Shown here: one piece after another, positions 21,801 through 31,300 of the stretch
How the letters are laid out: each line of letters opens with the position of its first letter
How positions within the stretch are numbered: the stretch's first letter is position 1
NCBI GenBank assembly: GCA_013368325.1
Contig: JAACJK010000134.1
Span: 1-40,887, forward strand
Direction: 5' to 3'
Source of the DNA: Ephemerocybe angulata
Taxonomy: Eukaryota > Basidiomycota > Agaricomycetes > Agaricales > Psathyrellaceae
Length of the DNA: 40,887 bases
Translations under genes and position numbers: made by a program
The notes under the pieces: model-generated
What the model was told of the DNA's origin: nothing
The model's database searches: none
The model's input: the letters and a program-made list of their open reading frames with translations, nothing else

Positions 21801-23321
21801 GACGAGGTTTGCCTCGCGGATCTGGTGTGCTGTTTCCCTGCAGCGCAACCTACCTGCTCTCGAGGTTCTCTGTACGAACGATGAGATCACAATCCCGGTA
21901 TGTTGCCGTCCTTCTACTATTTCATAAATTTCCTCACCTTGTTTCTAGGACTACCATCGCTACTTCATCAAGAACACCCCGGCCAGTCTCCAGTTCCAGA
22001 TCCATCTCACGCAATTTATTGCTGTGTGCGACGGTCTCGCTCGCGGCATCCAATGTCTCGAGGCCGTTTCGATTACACCTGCCGACATCCAGCTCTACTG
22101 GATTGCCATCGTGTTCCGGATCAAGCGCGCTCTGGAGACTTGTCAGCTTCCCGACTCGGTTGCCCAGGACATTCGGCGGATTATCAACAAGCGATGGCGA
22201 CAGTTCTTCATCGAGGGCCCCACCAACGTCCATCTCACTGCCTTCTATCTTCACCCTGGTAAGTCACTACTTCAATTAGTACATCCTCGCTCAACGAGAC
22301 TGACTATTATCCAGATTTTGTACGCTCCGATATTTTGCGCCAACCCAATGCCCTCGCTTTCACAATCCAGCTTCCGGCAGCAAAGGACGCCCCAGCCACT
22401 GTTCCACCCGGTATCGCGAACCCCCGGACGTTCTCCGAGGTGGGGAAATATCTCCACCACCTTCTCGTCATCGAAGTCAACCATGGAAGCGACGACTTCC
22501 TTCGTCAATGGAAAGACAAGCCCGCAACCCTTATCAAGTTGTTTAAGGCCCAATTCACGGCATATGCGCAACGAACATTCCCCTTCGCTCTCGGGCTGGG
22601 CCCCGGGCAGACGCCCCTCGAGTACTGGAGCACATTTGAAGGTTCTGCTAACGGCGGTATTCTCGCGGTGCGTCCTTCGACATCTCTTACCTGGTTTCCG
22701 GACTCATATCTCAATAGGCTCTTGCAATCAAATTGTTCTCTGCCGTCCCTCATTCCATGGCAGACGAACGCACCATGTCATCGATCACTATGCTCAACAC
22801 AGCTCAACGCTCTCGACAGAAGGTCGACACTGTCATCGCCATGACAAGGATCCGCAGCTACTACCAAGCTGAGAAATCAATCAAGGTGCGCTGATTCATA
22901 ACATTTTGCTTTCCAGCTCTTACCTTCTACTATCCAACAGCTGCGCCGTTCTGCCCGCCCTCACCCTGTCATTCGGTTCTTTGACGTGAAGCGTCTCCGA
23001 CGCGGCTTGGACGATGACGAGCGAGATGAAGACGTGAACTACGACGAGTCGGACGACGAAGATTTCGTTCCGCCCAATACCAGCACAACGAGCATGACTC
23101 CAGAAGTGAAGGCCTCCGTAGAGCTTGACTCCGACACTGTGCTTCCCGAAGATTCCGACACTAGCGAGTTCAATCTTGCAAGCCTCGATGTCCAGGAGCT
23201 TCTCGCGGATGGACCGATACCTCGGGGACGCATTCCATTACCAGCTGTTGCGACGAAAGCTGACTTGAAGTGTGACGAAGAGGAGGATGACGGTTCCTTT
23301 GACTTGGGTGGTTGGGTCTAG
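18829..23321 (+). CDS. Ulp1-like protease / zinc finger / hAT transposase fusion
   Basis: Eleven exons: 18829-18958, 19018-19419, 19475-20147, 20199-20462, 20513-21400, 21452-21631, 21682-21897, 21949-22258, 22315-22667, 22718-22885, 22941-23321; about 1,320 residues. The first ~440 residues end in a C48 (Ulp1/SUMO-protease) fold: His in HGNHWVAAVV, Asp in FGDPAGG and Cys in SWNCAIFSQNA. Next are an acidic linker, KRGRPS (AT-hook-like) and a BED-like finger (HRCIGNGCQIKW...HSKKC). The transposase core follows: LSLSFDGGS and SSDNTGNT supply acidic residues as in DUF659/hAT enzymes, with HHLNNTCKDL after them. Near the end is a hAT dimerisation-like segment (ADERTMSSITMLNTAQRSRQ). The tail is acidic. 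Exon 2 is off by one nucleotide near 19206: the frame hits TGA after RDS, while the next frame resumes at LLTDIGQ. This copy may therefore be inactive, unless a small intron was missed. Confidence 0.85.
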
Positions 23322-23543
23322 GACGTAAGTATACCTTTCCCTTTGTTTCTCTAGCTTCAAAGTCCTTCCCATCCCTTCCCGTGCTTCCCTCTACCCCGCC
23401 CGCTTTCGTTTATCTGTATTTTTGCTTCGCCGAGCAGGTCACGTGACAAATCGAAATTTTGTAATTTACCCTGAAATTTACTATATTTGCCCATCCCCGA
23501 AAAATTGGACCTGTAAGTTACTATATATATGCCCTGGGTCGAA

Positions 23544-23560
23544 TTATACACGCAACCCTA
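23544..23560 (-). repeat. Right terminal inverted repeat
   Basis: On the minus strand it reads TAGGGTTGCGTGTATAA, with one mismatch to the left end. Confidence 0.9.
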
Positions 23561-23635
23561 CGGCAGGGCGCCTAGCCGAGGCTTGACCTGGCTTGACGCC
23601 ATACGGGACATCTGATAGTACTATCATACGCCTCC

Positions 23636-24840
23636 ATGTTGAACCACCGCCATCTCCTCGACACGACCGTCGACACCCTTGACAAGGCTGCAGGGAAAGG
23701 TACTTACCCAAACTCCTTGTCATGACTCAGCACTCACAACGGTTTTAAGATGCACAACGCAGCGGTGGAATACCAGAATGCGTTGTACGCAGCATTCTCC
23801 ACCCTCTGGATATTCGCGAAGCTGCTCGTGTTGGTCAAATAAATCGCCAATGCTACTTCCAGTACAAAGCCGAGATGCGCTTTCGCATCGACAAGTGCTT
23901 TGCTCGGTTTGACCTCGACCCCGTGCTCGTGCTCAACTTCCTTCGCCAGAATGAAGCAATAGTCTCTGGCTCAGCGGCTTTGTCCATTATAACTCCCGGA
24001 AGATTCCAACCAGGCGACCTCGATATATATGTGCCGCGAGGTACCCTGGCTGAGGCAGACGCCTTCTTCACATCTAAAACGCCTTATGTGGACAAATCGG
24101 ACAATATAACGGCCTGGTCGCGCTACAAGACAGACACCGAAAGCTGCGCCAACGAGGAAGGTGAGCGGGTTCAGTGAATATAGGCATTGGTGGCATGCTG
24201 AAGTGCCCAAGGAATAAGCAAAGTCAGATTCTACAGGAACGGGTTATCACCGCGAGTCGCGACTTGTCAATGTCATCGAGACACACCTCAAATCAGCGCC
24301 TACCGCTGTGCTCATGTTTCATTCGACTCCTGTCATGAACTTCTTTACATGGAATACGGTCGTTTCGGCCTATCCCCTGTTCACACTAAATGGTTGGGGT
24401 TTGGTGAATGGTAACTTTCGAGAATATCCCTCGAGTGTGGAGCTGTGCTTGATGAAGTACAGAGGCCGGGGCTTCTCGTTTTATGAATCTGGATGCCAGG
24501 CTCGTGGAGAGGTTAGGTGTCGGTTCGATGAGTACTGCGGTCGCACTGAGCGGGCTATGAGCGATAGAAGCACCATGAAGGTATCGTTTCACGAAGGGTT
24601 CGGGCAGAAGGCGGACCCGATAGACGAGCGATTGAAGTGGAGACTGGCGTCTCGCACAGAATGCGCCAACAGAGACACTTGGAAACCTTCATCGGGCTTG
24701 GTACAATCTGGCATGGACGGTGAAGTTATCGGTGAGTGGAGAAGGTGGGCCGGAGCAAGGATCAAGCACTCACCAACATATTTTGGCCGACAGGAAAATT
24801 CCACGGGCAGAGCGTCGGTCAAATTTCCGGACGGGTGTGA
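23636..24840 (+). CDS. F-box-like plus nucleotidyltransferase-like protein (intact paralogue)
   Basis: Exons 23636-23699, 23750-24160, 24237-24731 and 24794-24840 (1017 nt) encode 338 residues. An F-box-like segment (GIPECVVRSILHPLDIREAARVG, written here in part) is followed by FDLDPVLVLNFLRQN. Then comes a textbook nucleotidyltransferase signature: IVSGSAAL, a gap of about ten residues, and GDLDIYV (GS...D-x-D). A later strand, RLVNVIETH, could supply the third acidic residue, followed by STPVMNFFTW. The polymerase-beta-like fold transfers nucleotides to proteins, RNA or small molecules. This subfamily, expanded in Agaricomycetes, has no known substrate to my knowledge. With an F-box it could act with ubiquitin ligases. 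Of the paralogues here it is the one whose motif is complete. It lies 75 bp beyond the hAT element. Confidence 0.65.
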
Positions 24841-25034
24841 TGACGGCCCAACGGTACGCGGGGAAATGCATTACTTATTTTCTTGTAACTCAACCGAGGA
24901 GGTGACTTAGTTGACTACTTTATCTTCGTTGGCCACTTACCCTCATGCGCAATGTCATCCTCTGTTTGAGGTTTATGAATATTGAAGGACGAAGAAGTAC
25001 ATGCGGAACAGTGGCTTTTCGGTGGGCAAAGATT
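24841..25034. other. No supported gene
   Basis: Short frames only. Nothing recognised between the end of the nucleotidyltransferase-like gene and the weak minus-strand gene. Confidence 0.35.
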
Positions 25035-25764
25035 TCATTTCGAGCCCACCAAGGCCGTAACATATGTGTGTCGGTGAACATTAAGAGTTTCACAATGCGG
25101 GAAACAGCATGGGCACCAGAGGTCAAGGCCATTCTCCATGATTTCTATAGCCATATTAAAATAACCAAGGCTCCTCGATCTATCCGCGAGTTTGCATAGA
25201 CCCTCGACAGAGGTGCACCATTGAAACGCCGCAATGACATAGGCCTCGCCGGTGTGCATGGTATGCATGGGCTCCAGGGATTCCATCGGGTTTCTCCTTC
25301 CACTACGAACGTTGCTGTTGGCGCAGGCGGTGCATCGGTGACCAGTATTGGCATTAGCATTGAGCGTATACGCGATCGGTTGAAACCATATGCGTTCTTG
25401 ACACTCCTTGTCCCATTTCTGCCGAATTCGCAGATACCTGCTAGTCACTTGGACGTGAGCTCCAATTGCTTGACGGACTAACAGCTTCCATCCATTCTCG
25501 TCAGCTGGAGCCGAGACGACCATACTGTCGATATGGGATGGGCAAGTCCCCCAGATCTATTTTTCTCTTTAGTATCTTTGTCGAACTGCAAGGAGAAACA
25601 TTGTAGCTTGCCTCTATATCTGCAAGATACCCACTGGCCGCGCTGTCGTCACTCCTCCCCCCTTCAGGTGAGCTTCCACCTGGTCGATATAGCCCAAGGA
25701 AAGAGAGGATATTCAGGAGGGTTAAAGGGAACATTGTAACGTTGTCACAATCGTGCCCCCCCAA
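25035..25764 (-). CDS. Doubtful minus-strand gene
   Basis: Two long open frames adjoin on the minus strand. 25764-25501 begins MGGHDCDNVTMFPLTLL with a hydrophobic N-terminal helix that could be a signal or membrane segment. 25523-25035 contains APADENGWKLLVRQAIGAH and then a long polar stretch with HRCTACANS. A GTGGAA...CTTGCAG intron-like pair lies in the first frame and a GTGACT donor after GAHVQ in the second. The two frames do not join cleanly. Family unknown. Confidence 0.25.
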
Positions 25765-26409
25765 TATATAGTCCTATGGAGTATAAAGCACGCGAGCAAC
25801 TGTCAACATGTCACGCCGTTTCCAGAATCCAGAATATCAATCTTGTCTAAACCCGGATAGGTTCCCTGCCGTCCCTGAAGTTTGAACCCTTACTAACTTG
25901 ATGCTCCTCAGGGTCCACTGAGAACACTGCCCCACGACATTTCAGAGGAACAGAGGATGCAAGCAACGATGACCACGCCGTGATCAACCCGACTCACAAG
26001 GCGACCGTAGGCGCATTCTGTTCAAGAGTACGAGAGGAGTGGATCAACAGCGGCGGCCTGTGAATGAACTTGTAAAGGATGGAATCCTACCCATAGTGAC
26101 GTGCGCTCGAGCAGGGGTATGTGCGCAGCACCCAGGAGGACGAGGCGGTCCAATCTTACCAACACTCGAAGAAACTGGTGAGCTGCTATCCTTCGTTAAA
26201 ACGGCGGATCCTAACAAATATTACAGAAAATTCGTAGATTCTTCCAGTAATCAGGTTGTGGACGAGGGTGGGCTGTGAAGGGTATAAGCGTGCCGGGGGG
26301 GATGGCTAGTCCGATAGGCCGGGACTCGAGAAGGGCATAGCCGGATGAGCCGGGACTCGAGAAGGGGTGCGGGCATAAGTTAAAGTAGCCGGATGAGCCG
26401 TTGTGTGGC
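25765..26409. other. Intergenic, no supported gene
   Basis: One 79-codon frame at 26039-26278 has no motif. A duplicated string 'gccgggactcgagaagg' occurs near 26318 and 26350. Nothing else stands out. Confidence 0.35.
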
Positions 26410-26861
26410 ATGGACTCCCACATGTTGCCTACTGAAGAACAGCGCACTTTTATTGTCAGGGAACTTAACATGTCCTTGGAGGTGCACCGTGGTCGACGAC
26501 CTCCAAGCTGCCCGGAAATGCCGATGAGGCGGCGAGCGTTCGTGAGATGGCTCATGGAGCGATGGTTCTGCCGGTGGCCGATGGATGTAGAGCTGGCTGC
26601 TTTGGGCGTTCTCCCTCAAGAATCGCTCGATCCCGAATACAACCATACTCGTGAAGAGTCGAGGCTGTACGCTCACCACAAGGAAAGAAAGGAGTTGGTA
26701 CGTTGTGAATGTCTAGTTTGAGCGAACAGGGTGGGGGCTAAACGGCGCATCAGCAAATTCGGGGACTCATTCGCGAGGAAAGGCGCCGACTCATTTGGTG
26801 GAGGGTGGAGGAGGCTTGGATAGGCCGAGCAATCGATGAGATGATATCGCAATATATTTAG
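26410..26861 (+). CDS. WF-family small protein, copy 2
   Basis: Exons 26410-26697 and 26754-26861 (56-nt intron GTACGT...CATCAG) encode 131 residues. Motif order: LPTEEQRTFIVREL, then MERWFCRWPMDVEL, LGVLPQE, a charged helix ending KERKEL at the splice site, and after the intron QIRGLIREERRRL. The intron falls at the same place as in the copies at 1714-2198 and 26945-27347, which supports common descent. This is the only copy of the three with an in-frame ATG and no frameshift. The family appears in repeat-rich basidiomycete DNA; function unknown. Confidence 0.55.
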
Positions 26862-26944
26862 CCAAGTTTGCATATGATTGCGCTTTTTGGAATCACACCC
26901 ACCTGTGGCCCTTTGTTACAAGTTCTCCCTTCAGTTGTTCGACG

Positions 26945-27347
26945 ATGGTCGCTCACCAATGGACGGCGCCACCACAGGGAGAGTTCATCGAGGGAAAGCT
27001 TCAAGAGTTCATGGACGCGGTGACCAGCAGGAGGAAGGCGCAGATAAGGTTCTTGGTTTGAGAAGATTTCTCTTCTGCCAGAGCTCCTCCTCGGGCCACA
27101 GGTTCTCGAAACCGACTACGAGATGACCAAGGAGGAGGCCAGCATCTATACTAAGCAGTTGGAGGCGAAGAAGGGGGTAAGTCATTTATCAGTCTCCGAG
27201 AACAACGGTACTCACCTGCGCTTCCTCCAGCAAATCAAAACAGTCTTGCGTTACCGGAGATTGAAGCTGGTGGGGGATGTTGGAGTATCCACCGGGAAGA
27301 GAAGTGCAGTGACAAAAGGTACGCAGCACTTTGCGACGTATTCGTAG
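26945..27347 (+). pseudogene. WF-family small protein, copy 3, frameshifted
   Basis: The ATG gives MVAHQWTAPPQGEFIEGKL and an EFMDAV helix, but the frame meets TGA at 27059. One base over, the conserved core resumes as WFEKISLLPELLLG and continues to LEAKKG at 27176. It is followed by an intron (GTAAGT...CTCCAG) and QIKTVLRYRRLK to the stop at 27347. A single-base change just before the WF core is therefore the simplest explanation. It lies in tandem, ~80 bp downstream of copy 2. The frame change is seen directly; its cause (mutation or assembly error) is not known. Confidence 0.5.
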
Positions 27348-27572
27348 TCCCCCAGAGCGATATGTGCCCTGGATCGAGGGAAAATGTATCTTATTTCTGA
27401 GAGAGCGCAACGAAAGTAGAAAGCAGTTAAAGTATAAGAAAGCCGTGAGCCCAACTCCGAAAGCCACGGTGTGGGCGTAGGACCCGATGAGGTGTCCCGA
27501 TGCTCTCACACAGCGCTGAAAGACTTGTCGATAAGCGATTAAGGTCCGTGCACGCATCGAAACCAGACTTAC

Positions 27573-28032
27573 CTATAACACCGCGAAAAGGCCTTGCGCC
27601 ATTCCAATACTGCCACGGCGCAACAACTGCACGATGACACTCATCAACGCTTTCTGAGATACCCCATACCTGACCTTTGCCACAAAGAACTGTATCAGAG
27701 CATCAACAAAGACATTGAGGGGCATTGCCAGCATATCATCTTCTGTGGAAGGCAAGGCTCCAACCTGCTCTCCTGCAACGGCGAGGTGGACCGACCAACT
27801 CGTTACCGAGGCCTTGTAACTGTCGTACGCCGCTGCTAAGTCCTTCACAGCTTCGAGGCATTTGGATTTGTTTGCGAGATGGACTTCTCTCGCAAAGTCT
27901 GCAAGGTTCGTGCAGTTGAAATCCTCAAGGAGCTCTCGGGAGGACTAAGAGGGAAAAGCTTTCAATACGACTCTCTGCCTATTCGTGCTGTAAAAATCTT
28001 ACTGCTGTGTCAGAGAATATGGAAGAGGCCAT
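27573..28032 (-). CDS. Unrecognised small alpha-helical protein
   Basis: Exon 28032-28003 starts MASSIFSDTA and joins in phase across a 58-nt intron (GTAAGA...CTCTTAG) to 27944-27573, giving 133 residues. It reads REVHLANKSKCLEAVKDLAAAYDSYK, SVHLAVAGEQVGALP, then LIQFFVAKVRYGVS and VIVQLLRRGS. It looks entirely helical and has no cysteine motif. The stop TAG sits exactly at a good donor (TAG|GTAAGTCTGG), and a plausible next exon (27540-27400) has a hydrophobic helix (HTVAFGVGLTAFLYFNCFLL). The gene could once have been longer, ending in a membrane segment. Family unknown. Confidence 0.45.
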
Positions 28033-28367
28033 AGAAGTCGTGCTGAAACGAATGGCGCGTGGTGACAGTGAAGAGCAAAGGTGCCTTCTTGGGGGAACGC
28101 GCAATGCGAACACTCATTGGTGGTTGTTGGCATCACTGACCCATGACAGAGAGCACCCGACACTCCCGGCCCTGACAGAAGGAAAGAAAGGCTTATCATA
28201 TTAGGATAGATGATGATCATGGAGACGCCTCGCCGGACCCGAATTCAAAGGAGGTCCGAAGGTTGAACGACCCAAGTTTTGCCTCGTCACGATTGTATGC
28301 ATGCCAAAATTGAAAATTCTCCTCCGTACACATTTGCCAAGTATTTGCGCCCTTTCACTTCACTCCA
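28033..28367. other. Intergenic, no supported gene
   Basis: Short overlapping frames only; nothing recognisable between the 133-aa gene and the end of the Zn2Cys6 gene. Confidence 0.35.
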
Positions 28368-31300
28368 TCAAGTTGACAGTTTCTTACTACTGCGAAGAAC
28401 CCGGCCTGGAGGTAGTTCAAGGGGCGAATCCCCTTCCCCTTCCTCGCAATCTAGCTCCGTCAGCTCAGACATGTCAGACATATTGTCGAAAAAGGTGGTA
28501 TGGTGTTGTGCCCCACCTAACCCTTCACTCGCCGCACCCTCCGCACCTTGGCTATCCTTACCACCCTGTGCCGAGTTATCCGCGTCATGCTCCGTCGGCT
28601 CAGACTTGTCAGACATATTGTCGAAAAGGGTGGTATGGTGTTGTGCCCCACCTAACCCTTCCCTCGCCGTACCCTCCGCACCTTGGCTCTCCTTCCCACC
28701 CTCTGCCGAGTTATCCGCGTCATGTCCTCCTGTCTCAGTCTCCCGCTCTGCCTCAACCTCCGTCGTCCCTGCGGTCGTTTCTCCACCTTTGTCCTCCCGC
28801 GGGCCATCCCCTTCCCTGGCGATCGATGTCGTATTAGGCACTTCCTCTCCTGCAACCCTGCGCACTCCTTCTAGAGAAACGGACATGGATGAGTGGGCAC
28901 CAATCTGCTGCGTAGGGCCGGCTACAGTGGGCTGTCTGTTTGGTTGGCTTGGAGGAGTCGAAAAGGGGTTTGATGCTAGAGGAGTTTGGATGGAGCTTCT
29001 GAGAAGCTCAGGCGAAGGGTTCAAAGCCTCGGCCGCATCGGGGGCCGGATTGGCGAACGCAGGAACCAACTCCGTACCCCTTCTTCGAGGAGCGGACACG
29101 GAAGGGTGGGAACCAGTCTGCTGCGTATGATCGTGGTTTCCTGGGCCACACTTTCCGATACTAAGAGACTGGAAAGATGGGCAGTGGCTGGCTACAGGAT
29201 ACTGTCTGTTTGGTTGGCGTGAAAGAGTCGAGAAGCTTCCGTATGGGGCCTGAGGTTGGAAGGGGCCTTCAAAAGTCTCAACCGAAGAGTTGGCAGGAAC
29301 CCAGTGGAAAGCCTCGCCCGCGTTCGGGAAATTACCGAAAGCAGAACGTGAAGTCTCGCCCGCATTCGAGGGCGCCGGATTATCGAACGCCGAAACCTCG
29401 ACCACATTCGGGGGCTCCGGAATACCGAACGCAGGAACCGAGTGGAAGGGCTGGGCCGCATTCATGGGCGCTGGAGTAGCGAACATCATATCGTAGATTG
29501 TGTCGACCTTCTGGCTCAAGTTCCACAAGCATTGCATGTTAATCTCCAGGTTTTTCAAACGGTTGTTCGTGTTTTCCCTGTTGCTGGTCATACCGTACAA
29601 CTCCGTAAGCATTTGCGCTATCCTGACAGTAGAAAAGAGTCATACCTGGCCTCTGCCCTGCGTGCAGCGATTGCTTCATCCACCTCTCCTTGAAAGGCTA
29701 CCGAATTTTCCACTGCCTTCTCGAGTTTCGACAACCTCCGTTCCCATTCCTCCCCCACCTCCGTTTGCCTAGAGACACGTTCTTGAAGGGCTTCCAGGCA
29801 CTCCGTCCGTATCTCCAACTGGCGGAGCCTCATTTCGTACTCCCTTCCCCGCAGATCAATGGCTGCTACTTCACCGCGCAAAGCGGAGATGAGGTTACCC
29901 AGTGAAGTTGTTCCTTTAAGAATGTTGGCTACCATCGACCCAAGACCATCGAAATTAGCGATTGACCCTTCGCATCGAGAGAGACGAGTATGGACGCCAA
30001 CAGCTGCGTTCAGCTTCTCCAGCTTCTCCTCAAGATCTTGGGATGCCCCTAAATTCGACTCGAATTGGGCCAGGCGGTCTTCAACTTCAGTCAACTGCTC
30101 CTCCAGCTTTGAAACCTGAGTTCGCATCAACACATGGTTCGATTCAAGGGAAGAGAATCGTCCTTGAGCGTGGGATGCGTCTGCCTTAGCTTTGGCCATA
30201 GCAGCTTCCACCTTTTCGCAGCTTTCCCCCATCTTTACGCAGCGTGTCTCCACCTTTTCGCAGCGCGCCTCAACCTTTACTAGGCGTTCCCCCGTGCACT
30301 TCTCCACCTTTTCGACGTCACTTCGTATGCTTGCGGTAATCGCGTCGTGGCTTTGATGGTGGGCTTTAGCTGCGGTCGAGGCCAACTGCACGTCGGTCGT
30401 GAGCGTTTTAACATCTTGGCCGAGGCCGTCCAACCGGTTCCTGGCACAAAGCAAGTCGGCTTTGACTTCCGAAGTGGCGCCGATGTTCTTCTCTAATTTG
30501 ATGGAGATTTGTCCATTCTCGACGCTCATAGCTTTAAGCTGGTCCGACAGGACTTCGACCTCCTTCAACTGCTGGAGTTTGAGCTTGGACTCTTGTGCAA
30601 AGTTGTCCAGCCTTCTTTCTTTCGCCTCCATCGCCATTGTCCCTTTCTCGACATCGATTTGGAGAGTCCGGAACTCCTCGCGGAAGCGGTTGAGGGATTC
30701 GACGTTTCGGTTGAGGGTATTAAATGACCCCTGCAACTCAAAGAAACGGGAGTTGAAAGTCGAAATTCGCTCTCTAAGAACCAGAGCTGTTTCAGTGTCG
30801 GCAAGTGAGTCGGGTAAAGCGGCGTCTTTGGCGGGCGGGCGATTCGCCTCTGTTGATGTTTTGTCGAGGGCTTCAATGGCAGCAGGATCCACTTGTTCAT
30901 CTTTTTGAGACTCCCTCGGTCTGGCGACGTCGCCATTTCCGTTAACCTAAAGTAGGCCCCTATCAGTCGTTTACGAATCTCCCGCAAAGCTAGAAACGTA
31001 CCGTGGAAAGGCCTGCCTTCAGAGATAGTCCAGTCGAGCGCGTCCCCGAAACCAAGTAGCGATTTTCTGGAGTGTGGGGGAGAGATACACTCGTCACGTC
31101 CGTCGATGAGGAGGTGTGAGGTGGAGTGCGAGAGACGCCGGAAATGGGAGGAACGTTCGGCACGTCCGTCGATGCTGAAGTGGAGGCAGAAGGAGCGTCC
31201 TCTTCAAGAATGTTGTCATGAACCGCTGTTGACCGGGAGGGCTTCGCGATCAAGGGACCGACAGTGACGCCGCTCGGTTTAGAGGGTCCCAGACTAGCCA

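Larger units (their letters stand above)
18390..23560 (+). mobile_element. hAT-superfamily transposon carrying a Ulp1-transposase fusion
   Basis: The element is 5,171 bp. Its left end reads TAGGGTTGCGTGTTTAA and its right end, complemented, TAGGGTTGCGTGTATAA. The 8 bp CGGCAGGG lies immediately outside on both sides (18382-18389 and 23561-23568). An 8-bp duplication and TAGGG ends fit hAT. It has one gene, 18829-23321, with ~440 bp of 5' and ~240 bp of 3' non-coding sequence. Both subterminal regions have AT-rich runs with GTAAGTTACA/GTAACTTAC motifs. Matching target copies and matching ends point to a fairly recent insertion. It is probably autonomous apart from one frame problem in exon 2. 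Confidence 0.92.
18382..23568. repeat. 8-bp target site duplication of the hAT-Ulp1 element
   Basis: CGGCAGGG at 18382-18389 and again at 23561-23568, directly against the two termini. Confidence 0.92.

Noticed and set aside
18390..23560. KDZ (Kyakuja/Dileera/Zisupton) transposon
   Set aside because: A protease domain in a basidiomycete element first suggested KDZ. The 8-bp target duplication, the TAGGG ends and the DUF659/hAT-like core fit hAT instead.
28279..29130. 283-codon plus-strand frame
   Set aside because: It lies antisense to exon 5 of the Zn2Cys6 gene, is Ser/Pro-rich by reflection, and has no splice context.
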